From JAGGVT01 sp965369605 (lineage in GTDB: Bacteria > JAJVIF01 > JAGGVT01), in assembly GCA_965369605.1 (NCBI GenBank), contig CBDURE010000173.1, positions 1-6,586 of the forward strand: a stretch of 6,586 bases of DNA, given 5' to 3'. The notes under the pieces are model-generated. The model was not told the origin of the DNA. It did no database searches and was given only the letters and a program-made list of their open reading frames with translations. Position 1 is the first letter of the stretch; every line of letters starts with the position of its first letter. A program made the position numbers and the translations under genes. Positions 1 through 5,599 of this stretch are shown here, one piece after another.

Positions 1-2
1 TT

Positions 3-34
3 CCCCCCGCTCGCGGGGGGATTAAGGGGGGGAT
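3..34. repeat. GC-rich palindrome plus G-tract, REP-like dispersed element
   Basis: Bases 3-10 (CCCCCCGC) and 13-20 (GCGGGGGG) are perfect inverted complements separated by two bases, giving a very stable hairpin. A short ATTAA spacer and a run of seven G (26-32) follow. The pattern of G-run, ATTAA, G-run resembles intergenic palindromic repeats that I recall as scattered through many bacterial genomes; that resemblance is from memory and unconfirmed. It lies about 105 bp beyond the stop of the VWA gene. No U-tract follows it on the minus strand within the window, so it is not a convincing intrinsic terminator. Confidence 0.45.
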
Positions 35-50
35 GGAATATAAAAACAAC

Positions 51-69
51 CTTTTCCGACAGGCTCTAA
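51..69 (-). repeat. Dispersed 19-bp repeat, left copy
   Basis: Read on the minus strand this is TTAGAGCCTGTCGGAAAAG. A copy with 17 of 19 identical positions lies in opposite orientation at 1792-1810, and looser copies lie at 1977-1993 and 2004-2020. It sits 55 bp past the stop codon of the VWA gene. It may be the end of a mobile or MITE-like element that continues out of the window to the left, or one unit of a genome-wide repeat family. Confidence 0.5.
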
Positions 70-124
70 CGTTCGAGGCTCGGTTATAAAAAGACTCCAT
101 CAGCTCATAACCCAATTACTGTCA

Positions 125-1738
125 CTACCGCTTTGGAAACGTAATATAAACAACTGTTTCATCAAACTCATCGACATGAACGCTGTCAACTGTTCTGACA
201 ACACCATCCGAATCCGCCTGAATGCGATACATTCCAACGGGAAGGTCGAAAGTGAACCGGGAATCCTGCACCGATTCCCACTCGAAATGCGATACAGCCC
301 GCCCCCGCTCATCGAATACTTTCAAATAGCCGTAAACCTCATCGCCATTAGGATGATTCAGGCAAACGAGAACACTTCCCATCGGCGCATCGATATCAAC
401 AGCCACAATAATATGGTCACCCTCCGGCATGTAAAAGGAATGTGTCTCTTGTTTTCCGCTCGATGTTGTAACCAGCGCTGTGTAGTTCCCCGGCGGGAGA
501 GATATTTTATAGTTGCTTGTGAATTCCGCTTCCCCCACAATAGTGCCGTTTTCATCCTCGATAACAACCGACGCGTTAATGGGAACGCCATCGAAATTAT
601 TCACAACCACCTCGACTCTACCGGGCACAATTGAAATCGACGCGACAAAATCAGTAATGCTGTTATCGAATATCTCTATGTAATCGAAGTACTCAACAAT
701 GTCACCAACCGTTACTTCGGCTGAGTAAAATCCGGCGGGAAGCGATACGCGGTAATATGATTTGCCTTTTCCATCGAAAAGCACACTGTCAAGTTCATTC
801 ATAATGGCAAGTGAGCCTTTAAGCCGTTCGTTATCCATATCCAGTATCTCAATTGCCAGCTCACCCATTTCCTTATCGAGAACAAACTCAATCACCTTCT
901 GCCCATCGCCGCTGATTTCAACCCCACGCTCCCAGAAATTCCTGCCCTTGTATGTCAGTTCAATATCGTAGCTCCCGGGATTAAGATTAAACGTACGCAT
1001 GCTGTCGATCTGCATTTTTTCAACCAGTTTTGAGCGATCATCAAAAATCTTCAATGTGCCCTGCGGCATTTCCGGGTCCGCTCCCCTTATGAAAACAACA
1101 AGATTCCCATGCTGGCTTTGAGTGATTTTGGCAAGTTCGGAATTAAGCTGCTGCGGATACAACACTTCCTTGTAAACACCAGCCACAAGCACTGCCAAAT
1201 CCTTCAGATTGTCAGCATCGCGTGTACTCACATCCATGCCGATAATCACAATCCTCGCTTTTGAGCCGTACTGTTCATAGGCATCCTGCACAACATACGC
1301 CCTGTCGCCGCATTGGTCACCGCCCGATGTAATTATATACATGACAGGGTTATCACTGGATTCACTCAGTAGTTTCATTCCTTCTTTCATCGCGTGAAAC
1401 AATCCCCTGCTGCCCGGATTTGTTAATGGCGACAACGCATCACGAACCTTAGCGCCATCAGGCGCGCCAAACGGCACAATCAGTTCGGCATCATCGCATC
1501 TATTGGAGGTATGCCCGAAAACCATGATTCCAACAATCGAGTTGGATTTCAACTTTTCCACAAACCCAACCAATTCCTTTTTCGCAATGTAAATCATCCG
1601 CTCGCCTTTTACTTCCATGCGCATGGCGTCTGAGCAATCGAGGATTACAAGAATTCTATCAGACTGCGCGAGTGCGACAGGCACGATAAAACCAATTGTT
1701 AATACAAGAGTGATTATAAAAACCATCATCTTTTTCAT
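125..1738 (-). CDS. Secreted VWA-domain protein with four C-terminal beta-sandwich-like repeats
   Basis: A 537-residue exported protein. Residues 1-24 form a Sec signal peptide (MKK, a hydrophobic core, then a likely cut after ALA). Residues 27 to about 205 are a VWA fold resembling secreted VWA proteins that carry a DxSGSM...TDG...TCG pattern. Cysteines 81 and 143 match positions commonly paired in that group. The MIDAS is degraded: D34-C-S36-D-A38-M replaces DxSxS, the usual threonine loop reads GSRGL (109-113), and the usual TDG reads T137-S-G-G-D. Residues 210-537 are four units of 79-87 residues, each with an L-x-x-G-x-Y turn (NLNPGSY, SLPAGFY, SLPPGNY, DLPVGMY). They resemble PEGA or carboxypeptidase-regulatory-like sandwiches. 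The start at 1738 is chosen over an in-frame ATG at 1846 because it gives a clean signal peptide and has GGAG 8 bases upstream. No sorting or anchoring signal is visible at the C-terminus, so release or surface binding through a partner is inferred. The ligand is unknown. Confidence 0.9.
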   Translation of the reverse strand: MKKMMVFIITLVLTIGFIVPVALAQSDRILVILDCSDAMRMEVKGERMIYIAKKELVGFVEKLKSNSIVGIMVFGHTSNRCDDAELIVPFGAPDGAKVRDALSPLTNPGSRGLFHAMKEGMKLLSESSDNPVMYIITSGGDQCGDRAYVVQDAYEQYGSKARIVIIGMDVSTRDADNLKDLAVLVAGVYKEVLYPQQLNSELAKITQSQHGNLVVFIRGADPEMPQGTLKIFDDRSKLVEKMQIDSMRTFNLNPGSYDIELTYKGRNFWERGVEISGDGQKVIEFVLDKEMGELAIEILDMDNERLKGSLAIMNELDSVLFDGKGKSYYRVSLPAGFYSAEVTVGDIVEYFDYIEIFDNSITDFVASISIVPGRVEVVVNNFDGVPINASVVIEDENGTIVGEAEFTSNYKISLPPGNYTALVTTSSGKQETHSFYMPEGDHIIVAVDIDAPMGSVLVCLNHPNGDEVYGYLKVFDERGRAVSHFEWESVQDSRFTFDLPVGMYRIQADSDGVVRTVDSVHVDEFDETVVYITFPKR

Positions 1739-1746
1739 GTCAGATA

Positions 1747-1750
1747 CTCC
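1747..1750 (-). promoter_or_regulatory. Ribosome binding site of the VWA gene
   Basis: GGAG on the minus strand, with 8 bases to the ATG at 1738. It decides the start: the upstream in-frame ATG at 1846 would add 36 residues ahead of the signal peptide and would run through the hairpin and repeat DNA. Confidence 0.75.
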
Positions 1751-1767
1751 GGTTACTTTTAAAGAAT

Positions 1768-1796
1768 ATAATACTTCTATAACACCATGCTTTAGA
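1768..1796 (-). promoter_or_regulatory. Weak candidate promoter of the VWA gene
   Basis: On the minus strand TATTAT (1773-1768, five of six to the sigma-70 -10) lies 17 bases after TCTAAA (1796-1791, only three of six to the -35). The -35 hexamer would overlap the edge of the dispersed repeat at 1792-1810, so the repeat may supply part of the promoter. Sigma-70 consensus may not apply to this organism, and the match is weak. Confidence 0.2.
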
Positions 1797-1841
1797 GCCT
1801 GCCAGAAAAGCCGCCAATCTGATTTAAAACGTCGGGGACCG

Positions 1842-1868
1842 CCCATACAGCCGTCTCGGCTTTATGGG
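1842..1868. other. Strong bulged hairpin upstream of the VWA gene
   Basis: The outer stem CCCATA (1842-1847) pairs with TATGGG (1863-1868). The inner stem AGCCG (1849-1853) pairs with CGGCT (1857-1861) around a three-base loop, with a single mismatched pair between the stems. That makes eleven pairs in 27 bases. It lies about 100 bp upstream of the VWA start codon, ahead of the candidate promoter, so it belongs to the VWA transcript only if transcription begins further upstream. Confidence 0.6.
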
Positions 1869-1897
1869 TGACATGTTACGAAGTTACGCATTTCACT

Positions 1898-1925
1898 CAC
1901 AAATCACAAAAAGACGTGATGTGTG
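1898..1925. other. Imperfect hairpin upstream of the VWA gene
   Basis: CACAAATCAC (1898-1907) and GTGATGTGTG (1916-1925) pair at nine of ten positions around the eight-base loop AAAAAGAC. Its right arm overlaps the segment 1920-1930, which can instead pair with 1839-1849. Confidence 0.5.
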
Positions 1926-1962
1926 GGCGGCACCCAAAAGTTGTCAGTAATATACCATGTTT

Positions 1963-1981
1963 GAAAATCAACATGATTTTC
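1963..1981. other. Inverted repeat beside the dispersed repeat
   Basis: GAAAATCA (1963-1970) and TGATTTTC (1974-1981) are perfect complements with a three-base loop. A competing six-base stem, CATGTT (1956-1961) with AACATG (1970-1975), overlaps it. No U-tract follows that would mark a terminator. Confidence 0.45.
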
Positions 1982-2020
1982 CAACAAGCTCTTTAGCGAG
2001 GTGTTTTCCAACAACCTCTA
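1977..2020 (-). repeat. Two tandem copies of the dispersed repeat
   Basis: On the minus strand TAGAGGTTGTTGGAAAA (2020-2004) and AAGAGCTTGTTGGAAAA (1993-1977) differ at only two positions and start 27 bases apart, in the same orientation. Both match the core of the 19-bp repeat at 51-69 and 1792-1810. They lie just downstream of the lipoprotein terminator. Confidence 0.6.
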
Positions 2021-2046
2021 CTTATATATCTTAAACCCGAAAAGGT

Positions 2047-2076
2047 TAAAAAAAAAGTCCCCCCGAAGGAGGACTT
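2047..2076 (-). terminator. Intrinsic terminator of the lipoprotein gene
   Basis: The minus-strand transcript reads AAGUCCUCC, then a UUCG tetraloop, then GGGGGACUU: a nine-pair stem with one G-U pair. The 3' arm leads straight into a U-tract (complement of the A-run 2048-2056). It begins 31 bases past the lipoprotein stop codon. On the plus strand the stem is not followed by T, so it acts in one direction only. It argues against simple read-through from the lipoprotein gene into the VWA gene. Confidence 0.92.
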
Positions 2077-2107
2077 GCCATCTATGCTATATGAGGTGAT
2101 CTCGATT

Positions 2108-3772
2108 TTACGGTGTGAATGCTCTGACCGCCGAGTAACTGCCTGGTAAAATGGACTCATGTGGCATGGTAAATGTAGTGCCATCAATATTCATTATTGA
2201 CATTACGGCATAATCGAGTTCAAGTAATGCCTGAACTGCGTTGCCCTCAGTCAAGCCCATACCTGACAGTTCAACCGGAAGAATCGGCAATTGTGATTCT
2301 GGAGTTTCGAAAGTTGTTAAATGAACTTTCCAGCGATTGCCATTTACTGTATCGATAATAGTCAACACACCTGGTGAATTCTCTTCGATATCGTAGAATA
2401 ACCATGAGAAATCCGGGGTTACTCCAACACTCGTCGCGCCACTCAATGGAGTTTCAATTGTCGGCGGGAGAACAAGGCTAACTGTACCGCTACCCTCAAG
2501 TTGACTCGCCAACTCGACGATTGCTGATGTTCCACTGCCATCGTTATAATCAACATCAAGTCTGACTACCACTGAGGGGTACGTAAGATACCTGTAGAAA
2601 TCCGGCAAATAAGTTGTGCTGAAGAGTCGATGTGTCTCTTCATAACCTGCTTTGATATCCCACTGCTGAACATCAGTTATTGGCAGAACACCTTGTGTAA
2701 CATCAAAAAACTCCATTGATGCTACCATGCTGTTTATATCTGCTGAAGAATGGGACGCTATTTCAACGATTCCATTATAGTCTAATGAAAGCGCTCCATA
2801 ATTGACCCATGGGAATGCAAGCATATCCTCAGGTTCTGATGGATTTGAATCACCAAAATCGGGAGTCGCTAAATACTGTCCTGATACAACCAAAGCTTCA
2901 CCTTCTCCAAACGCAGGTAATTGCTTGGTGCTGAAATACAGAATCTCATTTGTGACCGTGTCACGCATAACCCAGGCAATAACACCTTCCGTCTCCGCTT
3001 CTACCTGGATTTCATAATCATCTTCCTCGATACCAGGACCACTCGGTACGAGAATACCGTCCGGGGATGAAACCATATTGCTTGCATAAACTTCAGCATA
3101 GAAATCTTCCGTGTTGAAATCCACTGTACCGGTAATAGTAGCTGTCGCCGGAGAGGTAGGAGTCAATGGATCAAGGAAAAATATAAATACGTTTTGGTTA
3201 AGGTTATTGTAACTTTCCAGCTCATAACCAGTGGCACCTGCGGTAATGTATATATTTACCACAGATTCCGAGATGGGATCCAATGGGTCGATTTCATAGA
3301 ATTCACCCGTCATCCCAACAAGGCCACCTGTATCAGTTTCACCTACAAATGTGCCTTCCGAGCCGAGACTAATAAACGCTCCCTCAATTGGAAGGAGTGT
3401 TTCAGAGTCAAATACACCACCAACAAATCCCCTGCCGAGAGGGTCTCCAGCCTGGCCATCTTGATAGGTTTGCCAAATCAGTAATAGATGTTCCACTGCC
3501 CATTCGTATTCCGGTTCCAGGGCGCTTTCTCTAAAAATCCCGGTGTCAGCAAGCTGACCTTCGTCCGTATCGCCGATTATTCCCCTGTCCGCTGACGTAT
3601 CGCTGTCCGCGGGTTTTGAACCAACAGGATCAGTCGGCAGTTTCTTGTGTCCGCCGGAACATCCCATCATTACAAGGAATACTCCAAGCAGTAATGATAC
3701 TGCAATCATAGCCATGCCGCTGGCCATCAGATGCCTGGCTTCATTGCGATCATTCTTTTTGTTGTTAGACAT
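2108..3772 (-). CDS. Large lipoprotein with carboxypeptidase-regulatory-like domain
   Basis: A 554-residue predicted lipoprotein; I do not recognise a named family. Residues 1-37 are a long signal with a basic N-terminus (NNKKNDR), a hydrophobic stretch 20-36 and a lipobox ending M-M-G-C38; the cysteine would be lipidated and become the first mature residue. Serine at +2 would favour outer-membrane sorting under the Lol rule known from enterobacteria. Residues 42-80 are a polar, acidic, low-complexity linker. Residues 116 to about 205 (GGVFDSETLLPIEGAFISL..., with a later TAGATGYE) look like a carboxypeptidase-regulatory-like sandwich. A middle region of about 210-435 has no clear match. Residues 437-554 open with PLSGATSVGVTPDFSW, a pattern typical of FnIII or Ig-like surface modules. 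No catalytic motif is visible, so a structural or binding role is inferred. The start at 3772 is chosen over 3859 because of a near-perfect Shine-Dalgarno and the lipoprotein signal; the longer form would carry an extra hydrophobic segment. Confidence 0.88.
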   Translation of the reverse strand: MSNNKKNDRNEARHLMASGMAMIAVSLLLGVFLVMMGCSGGHKKLPTDPVGSKPADSDTSADRGIIGDTDEGQLADTGIFRESALEPEYEWAVEHLLLIWQTYQDGQAGDPLGRGFVGGVFDSETLLPIEGAFISLGSEGTFVGETDTGGLVGMTGEFYEIDPLDPISESVVNIYITAGATGYELESYNNLNQNVFIFFLDPLTPTSPATATITGTVDFNTEDFYAEVYASNMVSSPDGILVPSGPGIEEDDYEIQVEAETEGVIAWVMRDTVTNEILYFSTKQLPAFGEGEALVVSGQYLATPDFGDSNPSEPEDMLAFPWVNYGALSLDYNGIVEIASHSSADINSMVASMEFFDVTQGVLPITDVQQWDIKAGYEETHRLFSTTYLPDFYRYLTYPSVVVRLDVDYNDGSGTSAIVELASQLEGSGTVSLVLPPTIETPLSGATSVGVTPDFSWLFYDIEENSPGVLTIIDTVNGNRWKVHLTTFETPESQLPILPVELSGMGLTEGNAVQALLELDYAVMSIMNIDGTTFTMPHESILPGSYSAVRAFTP

Positions 3773-3778
3773 GTTCTT

Positions 3779-3786
3779 CTCACCTC
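3779..3786 (-). promoter_or_regulatory. Strong ribosome binding site of the lipoprotein gene
   Basis: GAGGTGAG on the minus strand, six bases ahead of the ATG at 3772. This near-complete anti-16S match fixes the start and rejects the in-frame ATG at 3859. The same AGGTGAGA octamer recurs inverted at 3869-3876, so the two could pair as TCTCACCT with AGGTGAGA. That would hide the site if transcription began upstream of 3876. Confidence 0.8.
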
Positions 3787-3797
3787 TGAGATTTACA

Positions 3798-3826
3798 ATG
3801 ATTGATAACAAACCTGCCATAGTCAA
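3798..3826 (-). promoter_or_regulatory. Candidate sigma-70-like promoter of the lipoprotein gene
   Basis: On the minus strand TTGACT (3826-3821, five of six to the -35) is followed after 17 bases by AATCAT (3803-3798, four of six to the -10). Transcription would begin near 3791 and give a leader of about 20 bases carrying the Shine-Dalgarno. Geometry and position fit well, but the consensus may differ in this lineage. Confidence 0.35.
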
Positions 3827-3881
3827 AACCATGGCTTTTGGTTTACGCATTAATATCATTGATTACACAGGTGAGATGTCT

Positions 3882-3894
3882 TATACGATTTAAT
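3882..3894. repeat. 13-bp sequence shared by two upstream regions, copy 1
   Basis: TATACGATTTAAT occurs here and again at 6456-6468. Both copies have the same orientation and lie upstream of a minus-strand gene, about 110 bp before the lipoprotein start and about 73 bp before the M23 start. It may be a shared operator or promoter part, or a chance match in AT-rich DNA. Confidence 0.25.
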
Positions 3895-3907
3895 AATGGG
3901 GATTATC

Positions 3908-3938
3908 TGGCAAAACGATAATTATTAATAATATGCCA
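3908..3938. other. AT-rich palindrome between the GT-C-like and lipoprotein genes
   Basis: ATTATTAATAAT (3921-3932) is a perfect 12-bp palindrome. It is enclosed by TGGCA (3908-3912) and TGCCA (3934-3938). It starts just past the stop codon of the GT-C-like gene and could be a weak 3'-end hairpin of that operon or a protein-binding site. No U-tract follows on the minus strand, so it is not a clear intrinsic terminator. Confidence 0.35.
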
Positions 3939-3940
3939 TA

Positions 3941-5599
3941 TCAGGTGTTTTTATATTCTATCTTCGCAATATTTCCTACAGAATGCTCCTTCCTGATCCC
4001 CCAGTTGTCGATATTCAGTACAATTTCGCGTGGTTCAAGATCATCCGCAACACGGTATGTAATTGTAACTTCACCCTTTTCATTCCATATCGCCAGTATA
4101 TTTTCAGTCACAAATATTTTGTCAAATATTTCAGCCAGACCCTTCTCGTTAAGGTTTTCAATGTCAATATCTGAGATTTTCCCCAGCGCGGGTACAGCTT
4201 TGGGATAATCCCCCTCAAGCATACGCTCGCTCAGAGTGAAACACCGTATCATCCGAGTTAAATATTCCTCATCAATTGTCGCGATAACCAAATCCCCTTT
4301 TCCAAGGACATTTGAAAGCTGAGTCGCTGTCGAATACTCGCTGATAGCTCCCGCTTGAGGCGTAATCGCAACAGATAAATTATAGAAAAACAGAGAAACA
4401 ACAATTATCGATTGAAATACCGGCATGAAATTCAAGCGCGCGACACTCATTCGTTCGCTAAATCCCTCAATCAACCTGAAAAGAATAATGAGAAATCCGA
4501 ATAGATAGAATATCCTGTGAAATGAATAACCGGGATTCCACAGGAGAAGAAAAATAAACAGCGGAAGAACCCACGACAGAACAAAAACCGAGGATAATTT
4601 CGGTTTCCTGATAGTCTCGATAACTGACCTGATTAGAAGATACAAACTTCCAAGCATCACAAGCACAGGCAGGATATACCTGAAAAACGCTCCGCTTTCG
4701 ATTCCATCAACCGCGTACGGCTGAAACACCTCATATCTGCCTGACCCCGCGCTGAAAAAAAACAGATTATAATGCCCAAGAATCCCATGATAGATATATG
4801 CCGGAAGATGCTCGGGAAAGCCATCGCGAAGAAATATCCAGTTAAGCGGATTCGACCCGTGAAAGAAAAAGAAATTCAATCCTCCGCCAAAACTGCTTTG
4901 CGCGTAAAAACACTCACTTACCACAACATATCCAGCGATAACCGGAGCTATCGCCAGCGTGATAAATAAAACCAGCGAATTTCGAATATCACGCGAATTA
5001 TCCAGACGCATATATATCAAAACCAGTGCAGGAAGAATCAACACAAGCGCCATCTGGTGAATCAGAATCGCGAAACTGAAAATAAGCGCTGCAATAACAA
5101 GATTTTTTTTGGATACACCATTCCAAATATACAGAACATACAGCGCGATAATCACAAGAAGATTCACCGGTATATACGGATCGGCATCCGTACTCCAATG
5201 CCAGAACGTGAACGAGAATCCCATCGCAAGCGCGAGCATCAAAGCGGAGAATCTGTGTTTGAGCAGTCGGAGCGCGAAACTGTAACAAATTCCAATTGTA
5301 ATCGCGCCAAGAATCGAGTTTACAGCCTGCACCGAATAGACAGGCGTTTTGACATCGAAAATACCGCTCCAGATATTATGAAACAGCGACATTAGCGGGA
5401 TATACAGCAGGTGATGCGGATAGAAATTATCAAACCACGCGGATGTGGAAATTCGCCAGCTGGAAATAAGCGCATCCAGATTATACAGCCTCGTCTGCCA
5501 TGTAAAATAAACCACAAGAAATAGCAGAATCAGCGCAATTGAGATTATCCAGTCGATTCGCGCGGGTAATTTACTCTTTGAATGATTTTCAGGAGCCAT
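3941..5599 (-). CDS. Polytopic GT-C-like membrane glycosyltransferase, putative
   Basis: A 552-residue inner-membrane protein with about ten hydrophobic segments, among them residues 15-33, 143-158, 165-195 and 205-225, and others up to about 413. The layout resembles the GT-C superfamily (PMT/ArnT-like), which moves sugars from polyprenyl-phosphate donors on the periplasmic side. Supporting features are an acidic residue in the first outer loop (NLDA, D42), the following NFYPHHLLY stretch (58-66), and FWHWSTDADPYIP (132-144), a pattern I associate with such enzymes. Residues 414-552 form a soluble tail with no recognised domain. The exact family, donor and acceptor cannot be told. The ATG at 5599 lies inside the end of the M23 gene (11-bp overlap) and has only a weak GAG upstream, so translational coupling is likely. 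The next in-frame Met is residue 70, after the first membrane segment and acidic loop, so the start is secure. Confidence 0.75.
   Translation of the reverse strand: MAPENHSKSKLPARIDWIISIALILLFLVVYFTWQTRLYNLDALISSWRISTSAWFDNFYPHHLLYIPLMSLFHNIWSGIFDVKTPVYSVQAVNSILGAITIGICYSFALRLLKHRFSALMLALAMGFSFTFWHWSTDADPYIPVNLLVIIALYVLYIWNGVSKKNLVIAALIFSFAILIHQMALVLILPALVLIYMRLDNSRDIRNSLVLFITLAIAPVIAGYVVVSECFYAQSSFGGGLNFFFFHGSNPLNWIFLRDGFPEHLPAYIYHGILGHYNLFFFSAGSGRYEVFQPYAVDGIESGAFFRYILPVLVMLGSLYLLIRSVIETIRKPKLSSVFVLSWVLPLFIFLLLWNPGYSFHRIFYLFGFLIILFRLIEGFSERMSVARLNFMPVFQSIIVVSLFFYNLSVAITPQAGAISEYSTATQLSNVLGKGDLVIATIDEEYLTRMIRCFTLSERMLEGDYPKAVPALGKISDIDIENLNEKGLAEIFDKIFVTENILAIWNEKGEVTITYRVADDLEPREIVLNIDNWGIRKEHSVGNIAKIEYKNT

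Larger units (their letters stand above)
1792..1993. repeat. Putative MITE-like element with inverted ends
   Basis: The left end (plus strand, 1792-1810) reads TTAGAGCCTGCCAGAAAAG. The right end, read inward on the minus strand from 1993, is AAGAGCTTGTTGGAAAA. They share the AGAGC core, TG and GAAAA; all the internal differences are transitions. Between them lie about 160 bases with no plausible gene but several hairpins. Short length, inverted ends and lack of a transposase are the usual marks of a MITE. No target-site duplication is evident, and a variant end at 2004-2020 makes the right border uncertain. It covers most of the 369-bp gap between the lipoprotein and VWA genes. Confidence 0.35.

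Noticed and set aside
3..20. Terminator for the VWA gene
   Set aside because: Strong stem but no U-tract after it on the minus strand within the window, and it is over 100 bp from the stop codon.
176..634. Plus-strand open frames, including 176-634, 5057-5395 and 5838-6257
   Set aside because: They are antisense to well-supported minus-strand genes, have no recognisable domains and show Arg/Ser-rich shadow composition.
1739..1846. N-terminal extension of the VWA gene from the ATG at 1846
   Set aside because: It would bury the signal peptide behind 36 residues and would run through repeat and hairpin DNA; the ATG at 1738 has GGAG at proper spacing.
1839..1930. Known c-di-GMP, fluoride, ZTP or cobalamin riboswitch
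   Set aside because: Compared from memory with their conserved cores; short GC-rich pieces look alike but the required core motifs are absent.
1977..2020. CRISPR array
   Set aside because: Only two imperfect copies with 27-base spacing, and related copies elsewhere in inverted orientation, which fits a dispersed repeat instead.
3773..3859. N-terminal extension of the lipoprotein gene from the ATG at 3859
   Set aside because: The start at 3772 has a near-perfect Shine-Dalgarno and gives a proper lipoprotein signal; the extension overlaps the likely promoter.
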